A stretch of DNA of 64,000 nt from Datisca glomerata (lineage: Eukaryota > Streptophyta > Magnoliopsida > Cucurbitales > Datiscaceae). The DNA is taken from NCBI GenBank assembly GCA_003255025.1, contig QANY01011952.1, forward strand, positions 65,427-129,426, written 5' to 3'. The notes beneath the pieces were generated by a model that was not told the origin of the DNA, made no database searches, and saw only the letters and a list, made by a program, of their open reading frames with translations. Both the position numbers and the translations under genes were made by a program. How positions within the stretch are numbered: the first letter of the stretch is position 1; every line of letters starts with the position of its first letter. Positions 11,227 through 23,252 of the stretch are shown here, one piece after another.

Positions 11227-12074
11227 AAAAACATACCCAAGAAATACTCGATCACAAGGCTTCATTCCCATACTCAACTTCCAAATAACACAAATTTACA
11301 GAGGAAGACAATATCAAATAATAACAGAGAAATAGTATCAATGTTTACAAAGGGGAGCCGTTTATGATCGATACTTTTTGTGACTTTAATGCAGAGTAAA
11401 CATAGTCTCTTTTCCATTTTCTCCTCCTCATCCTTTTCTTTTCAATCTCTCAATCCCCTTTGCCCATCCCGTAAGCTATATGCTAGACTACAAAAACCTT
11501 GCTTTAAAAGATGCTACCAAGATTAGTGTTTCAGAAAATGCATAATCTTAGCAGCTTTGCCACCGCATCTTAGAAACTTGACTGCACAGTGAAAACTCAA
11601 AAATAGTGTCGTACCACAAGCTATGAAATGTTGACAACCACACAAGAAAGACTTTTTCCTAGTCATTTCTGTCATTGACAGAGAAATGAAAAATTTAGGC
11701 ATAAACTAATGTAGTAAGATGCATCATTTTCTGGAAAGTTTGTTCACTATCTCCTTGTTAATCCTTGATTCTAGGTTAATAGCCTATTTTGAAGGAGAGG
11801 TTAAGAGACTATTTTGAAGGAGGGTCAAGGTGATCACAATAGATTAATTTTGATAAAATGAAAAAAATGTATTTTCAAAAAATGATAGCATTTCTAATTA
11901 AAAATGAAAACGCAAACAATTACTAAGTTCTCTTGTAATATTCACAAACATGAATAGGCATAATTTCAAAATCATTACACTTGACTTGTTATCAATAATT
12001 ACATCACATGAACATGAAACTCAAGTACATAAATTATGAAGATTAGTCATTTGAGGTCCAATTGACTTACTAGA
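11227..12074. other. Unassigned DNA between two elements
   Basis: No long frame, LTR match or RNA gene is visible. It may be ancient flanking DNA. Confidence 0.3.
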
Positions 12075-12153
12075 CACTACTATAAAATAGGTCCATTACC
12101 ATATGGTAGGAAAAAATTATAGACAATGGTTGTTATTTATGCATCATAAATGC
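12075..12153 (+). mobile_element. Orphan CACTA (En/Spm) transposon terminus
   Basis: CACTACTATAAAATAGG at 12075 matches, in inverted form, the terminus at 38690-38706. Short inverted motifs follow (CCATTACCATATGGTAGG; ACAATGG). The rest of the element is not seen: the sequence passes into a copia LTR at about 12154. AGA precedes the terminus. Confidence 0.6.
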
Positions 12154-13897
12154 TAAAAGTTTTGGAACTATTATCAACGTAAGAAGAGTAAAAATAGAGG
12201 GGTCTTCCAGAAAAACTCTTCTAAAATTGTTCAGAATATTATTCGCAATCTAAGAATCGACTGAGCAAACGAGTTTGATTACAACTATTAGGTTGAACTA
12301 AAGGATACCGGTCTTGGGGTATGAGAGTGAAAACTCTAATGGTTAACCTAAAAATATTATGAAATATGTTGAATAGACCAGTAACCAATTAATCTATAGC
12401 AAAATTATTTATCTAGCTCTAAATCTAATTGTTACACTTATAATGGTATTTTCATAATAAACTTAATACTAAGGTGAATACGAAATTTGACTTAGTTAGT
12501 TACGATCTTTGATATATGCCAAAAGAGTGAGTTCAAATTGTCGGACAATACCTCGACTATTGGGATCATGATTCAACTATGTTGGAATTGTGTGATTCAC
12601 AGATATAGAAATTTGTGGCGAGATTACAAATGTAACAGTATCACCTTATATTTTATTGATGAGTGTGTGAATAAATTAACTTGGCCAAACATTCGATGAA
12701 ATGAATCATTGAATATGACATGGTGAACTGTACGAGATAGTTCACTGTTATGTCTTTCTTATTCATAGTCAATAAAGGAGTTAAGGAAACAATAACTAGA
12801 AAGGTAAAATGATAATTTTACATCTCACTCTTCTTTTTTATATTCACGAAGAGTATCATGTTAAAATATTTCATGGACCATGAAATAAAAGAGTTTATTT
12901 GCACTAACAGAAAACGTAGCGCACATGAATCGAGAGTTGAATCGGCACCAGACCTATAATGGAGTTGTACGATGTCATGATTAAATAGATCGAGAATTTA
13001 TGGAGATAAATTCAGTGAGTATTTGAATCGTATAGCTTTATTCGTGTGAGTCCATTCGGTCTCAGGAGTAGCTCATAAGGACATAAATGAAAAACAACAT
13101 CAGTTGGACCAAAAATGTGTTTTGGACGAAGATACACTTCCTAAACTCATATGTGATGGGTGTCATCACTAAAGTAGTGAAAATCAAAATTAATGTTCAA
13201 ATTAATTAATTTTATATTTTCTAATTATTGGATAATTAGTGAATAAAATTAATTACTTAATTGACATAAATCAATTTAATTTATCAATTAGGATTGATTT
13301 ATTTGGACATGGTATTGACTCTATGGAGATGTATACTTTTTGACAATAGCAAACTCAAGTGGATTATTTTCAGATATTTACAATATAGGGGTAGATGTGC
13401 AAATTTCATAATTATTATATAAGGGATGGCAATAGGGTTGCATCCCTAACCCTGAACATAGTGTGTGATTACACAGAGAAAAGAAAAGAGATTCTCTCAC
13501 CTTCCTAATTGTTGCTACCGAAAACAAAGAGGGAGAAGGAAAATTTGATTTTTCTTCTCCAGTTATTTTGAGAACCCACATTCAATTCCTAATAAACATT
13601 CAATTGAGATATATTTCTAAATCTTTCGAGTGGTTGTTGGAAGACTGATCCGAGATCTACGAAGAATGAATAACACAAGATAATCAATTGGATTCCACCA
13701 CGTTAGAAATCTCCAATACAAGAAATGTATAATATTATTTCTACATCTTCTAAATACGTCAATCAATAGATGCATGATCATGAAAGGTTTTATATTTAAT
13801 ATGATTAAATGGCTGATGTGAATTTTTTTGATTTTTCACCCACGAACCGTTCGTGGTTCATTGATTTTTTCTCAAATTTTTAAAGTCCGATCCAACA
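12154..13897 (+). repeat. 5' LTR of the copia element, 5'-truncated
   Basis: Homology with the right LTR starts at about 12154 (GGAACTATTATCAACGTAAG against GAAACTATTATCAGCATAAG at 21491). It ends with CGATCCAACA at 13897. The right LTR starts with TGTTGGAATTGTG at 21347, which has no partner on the left. Confidence 0.82.
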
Positions 13898-13915
13898 ATT
13901 GGTATCACAACATAA
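13898..13915 (+). other. Primer binding site of the copia element
   Basis: ATTGGTATCACAACATAATG directly follows the LTR end. TGGTATCA matches the usual tRNA-Met-complementary PBS core; the downstream bases diverge. Confidence 0.7.
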
Positions 13916-15535
13916 TGTTCTTGATTATGCATATTCTGTGATTAAACGTATGTATGGATGGATGTTGTCATATTGACATATATTTTTGTATGGTAGGTTC
14001 AAAGCATGTTTGAATATATTATATGAATGGATCTCGATTGATTTGCTCTAGGTGTTAATTTTCAATTCTAGAATTGATGTACGCCAAAATTGTGGCATAA
14101 TATTTTATGTAATTTAATTTTACAAGTGTTGTATCGTTAAATTTCATGTAAATCCGCCATTCACCATGCCATGTGCCACGCACCACGACGCCGGCGCTGC
14201 CTCACTGTCGCTGTCCGCCCCTGCCCACTACTTATCGCTGTGACCCTGCGTCGTGATTGAGGTTTATGAAATCCTAGGTGATAACAATTGGATTTAGAAA
14301 AATCTATGATATTTTGAGAAAACCCTTATCCTATATTTTAGCTTTTAAATTTTGAATTTTAATTGGATAAAAATAATTAAAATTTAAAAGATAATTATCA
14401 ATTTTATGTTTTTATCTTTTAAATTTTGAATTTTAAAAGGATAGTTATCAATTTTAATTTTTTGAAATTATAATTTAATTAATTGATTGAGTTTAACCCA
14501 AGTTTGATAAATCATTAATTTTTTTACTAATCAAATTCAATTAGTTTAAAAATGATATATAATGAAATTATTTAAATAGGAATATAGTTTTCATTACTTA
14601 AAGGGTTTTGATCAAAGCTAGAAAATCATAATGAGATTTGACCTTGGTAAAGAGTTAAAAGAGGGTGGAACTTCCCGAAGGAGATAATTACAGACGCTAC
14701 CAAGACTAACATTTAAATTATTTTAATTTAATAATTATTCTTTTTATGGGTTGTAATTAGAAATTAGTCATAAAGGAGTTAATTTTAAATGTACGATTTA
14801 TTATTAATCTTGCATCCTCATATAACATACCATATTGAAATAGGGATATGCCGATATCAAAATGTCATGTAGCCTGTACATGCATCACTGTCGTTTAAAT
14901 TTATAACGGGTTATAATTTTAATTACAATGCAAATTTACAAAAGTTATAAATTTTGATTTATGATTTAAATTTTACAAAACTTTATAATTTTTGAAACTT
15001 GTTTTTTCCAAATTAATAAAGAGTGATATTTTTTTGAAAAACGGCGAAAAATTTATTTTCTTTTCCGAAAACTAAGTGGGAGGATCGTTTACGTTGAAAC
15101 GTTTCCAAGGTCCTCAATCCAAACTTGATCATGGCACGAGGAATGGTTTAGAGCCGCCCTAGCGGTACTCACTTAAGTGAGAAACTTTGAAATTGTGTTG
15201 CTTTGAGTCATCGAGTTGCTTAAGAAACTAAAGCTTGTAAAGGAAGTGGTAAGGCAGGACTATTTCTAGATGGATTGTTAGTTCATGGCAACCTTTAAAG
15301 TCAATGCTTTGGTTAAACAATGGGGCTAAGGTGACCAAAACCATTGATAATTGGTTAAGCTAGATATAGTGACATCTTGAGAAGCGTTAACCAAATGAGA
15401 AGAGACTTCGTGCGATAATAGGTAGCTTGGGCTTTGTCCTTAGATGAGACAAGCTATCGTTGTTGATCGTAACATCATGGAAGAAATTTTTTTTATTGAA
15501 TTTTTAAATATTTAAGTATTTGCATCATGCATCAT
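13916..15535 (+). other. Untranslated leader of the copia element
   Basis: About 1.6 kb of AT-rich DNA lies between PBS and gag, with a short GC-rich patch at 14160-14250. No frame of note is visible. Confidence 0.5.
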
Positions 15536-16278
15536 ACTTTCCTAAATGATTGGGTATTTTAAACGCGAACAAACTTACTAGTGAAAATTGGATTGGAAAT
15601 GTAATCTTGATATCGTACTAAGGGTAGAACAGCGTAAGTTCGTGCTCACCACCGATTGTCCCCTTGAGCCTATTGTTGAATCGACTCAAGAGGAAAGTGA
15701 TACCTATGTTTCTTGGCTTCGTTCTGATGAGATCGCCAGGTGTTACATCTCAGCATCAGTTAGCAATGTGTTACAACAATAACATCAGAACATGGAAACC
15801 ACCGCTGATATGATGTTGTACATCACCAAAATGTTCAAGGATCAGGGTCGTCAAGCCAAACAGGCTGATGTGTGAAACTTCATGAACTGCCGGATAAAAC
15901 CTGGAACTCCTCTCAGAGAACACATGATGTTAATCATAAGTTATTTGAATGAGATAGAAATCATGCCAGCTGGGGTAGATGACGGGACTCAAGTTAATAT
16001 GATCCTTGAGACAATGTCTGACACTTTTGAGAACTTCAAACTTAATTATTCGATGAAGAAGTTGAGGTACACGCTTCTGAAACTGATGAAGGGGCTACAA
16101 GCTGTTGAGACCCTATTTCTTAAAAGCAAGAGGAAGACTGGAGAGACAAACTTTACTGAAAGAAAGCCTTCAACCTCTAGCGCCAAAAGAAAACACAAGA
16201 GAGGTCCATAGAAAGCTAAGAAGTAAAACTCGAAAGCTGCGAAAGGTAAGGGCACTACAAAAGGTGGACAAGTCAAAA
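15536..16278 (+). pseudogene. gag (UBN2-type) of the copia element
   Basis: Frames 15588-15782 and 15882-16211 give blocks typical of copia gag: LDIVLRVEQRKFVLTTDCP, DEIARCYISASVSNVLQQ, then after a stop METTADMMLYITKMF, and KPGTPLREHMMLIISYLNE and LETMSDTFENFKLNYSMKKL. The basic C-terminal stretch (KGKGTTKGGQVK) ends where the zinc knuckle should begin. There the sequence switches to the CACTA-like insert. Several in-frame stops make gag non-functional. Confidence 0.82.
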
Positions 16279-16570
16279 GACTAGTGTCATCATATATATA
16301 TATATATGTACATATAACTTGTTATATTCTTTATATTTGAGAATCTTTGTTATCACTATATATCAGTGAGAAATATTGGGTGTGCCAAAATTTTCTCTTT
16401 ACTACCTTTTTGAGGGCCTACTTAATATAATTAGAGATTCATTTCTGTCATAGCTCATTCATTTAAAACTTTTTTATTGACATGGTATTTCCACAATCTT
16501 GTCTTGAAGCTAATGTTTGGTCATGAGTAATTATTCTTTTACAATTGATGGAACTGCTTTTCTTATGTAG

Positions 16571-16920
16571 ATATGGACTCTGATATCAGTATGGTTTGTT
16601 CCGTCAGGTCATACTGGATGGCTTTCAGTGAACAACCAGATTATTGGTTGAACTTTGGAAATCCTTGGGAGATAGAGCGAGTTCATGTTATGTATGCAGT
16701 GAAGGTTTCTTATACAAACCATTTTCATCTCTGTTAAGATTTTTTGTTGTTGTCCCTGGTCTAATTATGTCTCACTCTTCCATTTTACTGTTGCTCCTGC
16801 TCAACTGTTAAGTTCTATGGAACTATTCAAGAGGAGGTTTTCTCCTATCACAAAACTCACCCATTTCAAAGTTTGGGTCTAACATCGCAACATATGCCCC
16901 CAAGTTCATGATTGAATGGT
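16571..16920 (+). pseudogene. Captured fragment of an alpha-glucan phosphorylase gene
   Basis: A T-rich tract and TATGTAG acceptor precede 16571. The exon 16571-16704 reads YGL, a stop for Arg, YQYGLFRQVILDGFQ. After a two-base loss it reads EQPDYWLNFGNPWEIERVH followed by VMYAVK. This is the conserved block of plant glucan phosphorylases (YGLFRQ and the NFGNPWE motif). A GT donor, a short intron and an AG acceptor at 16811-16812 follow. The next exon starts FYGTIQEEVF, again as in the phosphorylase, then diverges. The real enzyme releases glucose-1-phosphate from alpha-glucan ends. This piece covers only a few per cent of the protein and has a stop and a frameshift. Kept introns show DNA-level capture. 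Confidence 0.8.
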
Positions 16921-17905
16921 GCGTTAACATTTCTCTCATTCTCTAGCCTTTGATTCTTATGATGTAAATATAATGCAGTGATGATTACTTGTCATTATTC
17001 ATTGAGAATGTATAAGTATGTTACTTGTATTATCTTTGATAATTTTCTATGATGTAAATATGTTGCAGTGATGATTACTTGCTATTACTCATTGAGAATG
17101 TAGAAGTATGTTACTTATATTATTTTTTATTATTCATTGAAACAATAGCTCTCATGATTTATAAACGTGAATTGGTTGTTCTTTTGAGATTTGAGCTTTA
17201 GTTTTTCTTTTTTCTCATCATTTGAGAGCACTTAGTACCACTTTATAAAGACGTTTAGGCTATTGATTCTGATAGTTTTGGCTGGGGGGGGTGATCGATG
17301 AGCTTTTTGATTGACTAGTTTCGGCTTGGTTCTTAAGGATTTAACAACATTGGAAGAAAATAAAGTTGTTGAAAATAGTTTTATTCCCTTTGCTATTGCT
17401 ATTTTGTCTTTTTTCTAGTTCTGTACTTTATAAATTTTGGACAACAATAAGGGCCTGTATCATTTTTAATTTCGTTCGAGAATTATTATAGGGTGTTTGT
17501 TTCAACTACAAATATGCACATGGTCATACAATGTAGAATAAGACCTCATCAAGTGGAGCATCAATTATGTCCATTGCACCTATAAATCAAGTAGCATAAA
17601 AGATATATACTGTGCTATTCTTGATTTTTGTGATTTGTATTAACTTTATTGTACTAGTTTCTTTCAGCACCTTCTTAGTACTTTATGTATTAGGTAATAC
17701 ATTATCATTGAAACGTGCACTTGTGGGCAAAAGTAATAACTTTTAATCAATAACTAATGAACTAATATGTTATTTTGTTTCTTTGTTCTTCCATCTTCAT
17801 ATCATTTTCTTTTTCTAGATTATTTGTCTTGGTCATTTTTTTCTAACATGCTAATGCGTTTTCATCCAATCCCGACATTGATCTGTTGGAATATATTCCT
17901 TTCAG

Positions 17906-17956
17906 TTTCCCAACAAGAAACTTAGTTTGGCAAAAGACTGCTTTGTTCATGTTGTG
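17906..17956 (+). other. Possible short exon of unknown origin inside the CACTA-like element
   Basis: A T-rich tract and CTTTCAG acceptor precede TTTCCCAACAAGAAACTTAG. A GTGAGT donor follows at 17957. The frame reads FPNKKLSLAKDCFVHVVR. I do not recognise the protein. It may be another captured exon. Confidence 0.3.
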
Positions 17957-18471
17957 AGGTGAGTATTATTAGTTGTATATTACCGATAAATTATTTTATT
18001 TTATATAATATATATACATATATTCACTTATTTGTCTGTATATATTGCCTAGATGTGATGCTAACAAGTTTTTCTTCCTCCGATAAGTTATTTTATTTTA
18101 ATTCGTTTGGAAGTTGTGTGTATCTCTTAAAGTTCAGGTGTTTCTTTGGGTATTGATTATAGGGAAGGTATACTTTTGATGTAATTTAAGAAAAAAATTA
18201 TATTATGTGTTTGCATCCCTAGTGGTGTGTGTTGTGTAAAAACGTGGAAAAAACCTCTGATGAGTTATTCTTGATGGTTGTTGATAATTATTGTGAAAGG
18301 ATTGTTAGAAAATTGTATGTTGAGACGTTTTCCATTTTGAAATATATCTTTCAGAATTATAATCATTATAATTTTTGTTTTATTTTTATTGTATAGAATG
18401 AGTTAGATGGAAATTAGAATGTCAAGCTTTTATTTAATTAAATAAATACTTTTTTTCTTTTCCTGAACTTT

Positions 18472-18910
18472 AGATGACGGGGATTCCCCATCATCTTTTT
18501 TTATTTTGACGCTACCTAAGATGATGGGGATTTCCCATCTTCTAAAGTCTAGGTGGAGTAACTTTAGATGATAGGGAATCCCGTCATCTATCTACTTTTC
18601 TTGAACTTCAGATGACGGAGAATCCCCGTCATCTTTTTAATTTTGACGGTACCTAGGATGATGGGGATTCCCCATCTTCTAAAGTCTAGGTGGAGTAATT
18701 TTAGATGACAAGGAATCCCCGTCATCTATTTATCTTTTGAGGTACTTTATATGACGGAGATTCCCCGTCATCTAAAGTCTAGGTGTATCTTTAGATGAGG
18801 AAAATCCCCTTCATTTATCTACTTTTCACTGTACTTTAGATGACGGGGATTTTCCGTCATCTATCTATTTTTTACGGTACTTATGATGACGAGGATCCCC
18901 GTCATTATAT
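18472..18910. repeat. Array of GATGACGGGGATTCCCCGTCATC-type palindromes
   Basis: About eight or nine imperfect 20-23-bp dyads are spaced roughly 45-65 bases apart. Each has a GATGACGGGG arm and a CCCCGTCATC arm. Linkers share CTAAAGTCTAGGTGGAGTAA and CTACTTTTC. The pattern fits CACTA subterminal repeats bound by the transposon DNA-binding protein. Confidence 0.85.
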
Positions 18911-18972
18911 ACCATTATAATGGCAGTTTTTTTAAATGACTAAGGATGACAACCCGGTAGATGATAGTAGGG

Positions 18973-21212
18973 CAGCCGTCAAAACTCTGAAACCTTTAAA
19001 AAGTTCAAGGAGTACAAGTCTGGGGTTGAGAAGCAATTAGAAAAATAAATCAAAACACTACGATCAGATCATTGTGGAGAGTACTTGTTAGGAGAGTTCA
19101 AAGACTTTCTTAAGGATGAAGGTATTCTTTCTCAACTTACATCATCTGGCACTCCAGAACATAATGATGTGTCAGAGAGAAGGAATCGAACTTTGATGGT
19201 TATAGTTAGATCCATGATGAGTTACTCATCACTCCCATATTCATTCTGGGGATATGTCTCGGAAACAACAACATACATTACATTCCGAACTAAGTTTCAT
19301 CAAAGATGGTGCCATGTCATATGAAAGATGGAGTGGACGAAAGTCATCCGTAAGCCTCCTTAGGGTATGGGGATGTCCGACACATGTATTGAGATTGAAG
19401 AAAGGCAAGTTGGGCAGTCAATCACAATTATGCATGTTTGTAGGATATTTCAAGGGAACGAAGAGATGCGTATTTTATAGTTCGAATGACAAGAAAACAT
19501 TCATTAGCACGAATGAAAGTTTCTTGAGGAAGACCATATAAGAAGTGTGAAGCCGAGAAGCACATATGTCTAGAGAAATTATTGAGTGGGAGGACACCAA
19601 CTCCCCAATCAGGAATTGTTTCTGATTCAATAATGGAAGAGCTAGAGTAGGAGCTAGAGCCTATAAAACCTTGATGTAGTGGGAGGATTGTGAGACAGCC
19701 TGACAAGTACATGTCTTATGGAGATGTTGTAACAACAGTCTCAGATTAGGATCATGATGAATATGTCTCCTACTTACAGGCCATGGCTGGTCTTGAAAAA
19801 AATCTATGGCAAGACACCATGAACATTGAGATACAATCAATGTACTTGAACGGGCTCTAGAAGCTTGGAGATCCTCGTGAAGGAGTAAAACCTGTATGGT
19901 AAATGGATTTATAAGAAAAAGAGAGGTCCGGATGGAAATGTGGAGACATACAAAGCTAGGCTAGTAGCCAAGGGCTATACCGAAAAGGAAGATATTAACT
20001 ATGAGGATATCTTCTCGTTGGTGGCCATACTTAAGTTCATACAAATCCTCCTGTCCATTGCTGCTGCCTTCAATTATGAAATATAGCAGATGGACGTCAA
20101 GATTGCATTTCTGAATGACAATCTTGAAGAGCGCATTTATATGGCTTAACCATAAGGGTTCATGGAGAAAGGCCAAGAGAGCAAGGTTTGTGAACTGTTG
20201 AAGTCCTTTATGGACTTAAACAAGTATCCCGATCATGGAATATTATATTCAACAAAACTGTCAAGAACTTTAGTTTTGAACAATTAGTGGACAAATCTTC
20301 TGTGTATAAGTTGATACATGAAGGGAAGGTAGTTTTTCTAGTCTTGTACGTGGACGATATTCTACTCATTGTGAATGATGTAGGAAAATTATCTGATGTT
20401 AAGATTTGACTTGCAAAGTAATTTGATATGAAGGATCTTGGAGAAAATACATTTGTCTTAGCTATTCAGATCTTTCGAGATCAGGAGAATATACAATTAA
20501 CACTGTCTCAAGCATATTATATTGATAAGGTGATGGATCGTTTTAGTATGCAAAACTTCAAAAAGTGATATCTTCCCTTTAGGCATGGAGTCATCTTCTT
20601 CAAGGAGAAATCTCCCAAGACTCATAAAAAAGAGGAAGATATGAGAAAGATTCCCTATGTCTTAGCCATAGGTAGTCTCATGTATACGATGCTTTGCACT
20701 CAGTCAGATATTTACTATGTCGTAGGCGTGGTGAGTCGTTTCCAATCTAATCTTAGACTTGAGCATTAGAATGCTGTCAAGCATATCTTCAAGCATCTTA
20801 GGAGAACGAGGAACTACAGGCTTGTGTATTAAGGTAGTGACTTGAATATGCTGGGTTATACTAACTCCGATTTCCAAGCAGACAAGGATTCCAGGAGATC
20901 CACTTCAGGAGCGTTGTTCATCCTAAATGGTAGAGCACTAGTATGGTGAAGAATCAAGCAATCTTGCACTGCTTATTCTACCGTGAAAACTTAGTATGTG
21001 GAAGCTTGTGATGCTGCAAAGGAGGCTGTTTGGCTTAGAAAGTTCCTAAAGACTCTGGAAGTCGTTCCAGAAGCTGACAAACTCATGACACTTTATCGCG
21101 ATAACAGTGGGGCTGTAGCAAACACAAAGAAATCGAGGAGCCACAAAAGATCCAAACACATTGAGCGTAAGTATCACCCATCAAATAGATTGTTTAGCAT
21201 GGAGATATTATA
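18973..21212 (+). pseudogene. pol (integrase, RT, RNase H) of the copia element
   Basis: Integrase restarts at FKKFKEYKSGVEKQLEK and continues with LGEFKDFLKDEGILSQLT, GTPEHNDVSERRNRTLM and FVGYFKGTKRCVFYS. RT gives YKARLVAKGYTEKEDINYED, QMDVKIAFLNDNLEERIYM and LYVDDILLIVNDV, with the YVDD box intact. RNase H gives GYTNSDFQADKDSRRSTSGA, VEACDAAKEAVWLRKFLKTL and HKRSKHIERKYH. At least eight stops or frame changes interrupt it. The order integrase before RT defines Ty1/copia. It would have copied and integrated the element; this copy cannot. Confidence 0.88.
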
Positions 21213-21346
21213 GTAACATACATATCGACGGTTAACAACCTGACAGATCCATTCATGAATATTTTAAGCAGTAAAGTCTTTGATGATCATCTGGAGAGCA
21301 TTAGGATACAATATTGTACATGCCTACTTTAGTACAAGTGTGAAAT

Positions 21347-23208
21347 TGTTGGAATTGTGTCCATAAAGTAATGTGTAATAACTATTTATGAGTATTTAGT
21401 TATTTCTTTGACATTTATGTATTACTAAATTTAATGAATAAATGAAAGTTTTCCTTTAATTAAAGTATGTTTATAATTTACTCAAGTCCTGAAACTATTA
21501 TCAGCATAAGAAGAGTAAAGACAGTGATGTCTTCCAGATAAAATCTTCTAAAATAGTTTAGAATGTTATTCACAGTCTGAGGATCGACTGGGCAATCGAG
21601 TCCGATTACAACTGTTAGGTTGAACCAAATGATGTTGGTCTTGGGGCATGGGAGTGGAGACTCTAACGGTTGACCTAGACATGTTATGGAATATGTTGAA
21701 TAGACCAATAACCAATTAGTTTAGAGCAAAGTCATTTATCAAGCTTTAAATCTAATTGTTACACCTATAAGGATATTTTCATAAATAACTTAATCTTGAG
21801 GTGAATACGAAACTTGACTTAGTTAGTTACGATCTTTGATATGCTAAAAGAGTGAATTCGACTTGCCAAATAATACCTCGACTGTTTGGATCGTGATTCA
21901 ACTATGTTGGAGTTGCGTGATTCAAATATATGAAAATTCATGGCGAGATTGCAAATGCAACAATATCACCTTATGCTTTATTGACAGGTGCGTGAATAAA
22001 TAACTTGGTCAAATATTCAATGAAATGAATCATTGAATAAGATATGGTGAACTGTATGAGAGAATTCACTATTATGTCTTTCTTATTCATAGTCCATAAA
22101 AGAGTTAAGAAAATAATAACTCGAGGTGTAAAGCGAAAATTTTACATCCTGCTCCTGTTATTGATATTCACGAAGGGTAATATGTTAAATTATTTTGTAG
22201 ATCGTGAAATAAAATAGTTTATTTGCACCAATACAAAATGTAGTGCACATAAAATATAGTTTTATTCATATGAGTTCATTCGGTCTCAAGAGTAGATCAA
22301 AAGGACATGAATGAGAAATAACATCAATTGGGCCAAAAAGTATTTTGGACCAAGGTACACTTCCCGAACCCATATGTGATGGGTGTCATTAGGGGGTGTA
22401 ATCGGTTCGGTGCGGTTTAGAGGGATTTAATGAAGCGAACCGTAACTGTGGTTTTTAAATTATAAAAACCAAACCGAACCAAAAAATATGTATAACCCGA
22501 ACCGAACCGCACCGTTAAAAATAAACTAAAACCAATAAAATCGGTGAAAATATACATAGTGCATTAAATCCCAGAAAATGCGTAGACATCATAGAAGAGA
22601 ATTTGCCAATCTGAGTTTGTAATGGGAGAATAAAAAACTATGAAAAAATGACCACTAACTAAGTATCTAAGAAATGAAAACTATAAAATCAAGCTCTAAA
22701 ATTAGGGTTAGAACAACATATATAACATAAAAAATCACCAAGATTACCAGTTAACAAATAACAAAAAAAGCAACAGATTTACGAAATAACAAAAAATATA
22801 CAGATCTACAAAAAAATCTACAAATCTACAGATCTACCAGATAACAATATAAAATAAATCTACAGATCTACTAGATATACCACATTTCTAAACTTAATAT
22901 AGAAACATCAAAATCTACTAGATCTATCACATTTCTGAGTTGGTGTGAGCTATGGCTCATATCTGGGAGAGATAACACTAATTGAACCTTCCGCGTGAGT
23001 GTGAGCTACGTTGATGATAGAGCCCAGAGGAGACGCGAGCCTTCGTCATAAAATAAATCTTCAACGATGGTTCTGTCGGGCACTAGAGAAATAAGCGTAT
23101 TGAGAGATGGAGTTCATCAACGATGGAGTTCACATCGAGAACTATTAGGCGATGGAGTTTGTCGCCTGTGGAGTTCAGCTCGGGTGATGGAGTTTAGCTC
23201 AGGGGACT

Positions 23209-23252
<44 letters not shown>

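Larger units (their letters stand above)
16279..18972. mobile_element. CACTA-like non-autonomous element inserted in the copia body
   Basis: The left edge reads GACTAGTGTCATC. The right edge, inverted, reads CCCTACTATCATC. These resemble each other and the CACTACTAT start of the CACTA ends elsewhere in the window. The right 500 bases carry an array of GATGACGGGGATTCCCC-type palindromes, like the subterminal repeats of CACTA elements. The interior holds a spliced fragment of an alpha-glucan phosphorylase gene. No matching 3-bp duplication is seen, and about 1.3 kb of copia sequence is missing at the site, so the edges have been altered. The boundaries are inferred. Confidence 0.5.

Noticed and set aside
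18472..18910. CRISPR-like array
   Set aside because: The units are palindromes with similar, not unique, linkers, in a plant transposon context; CRISPR arrays are prokaryotic.
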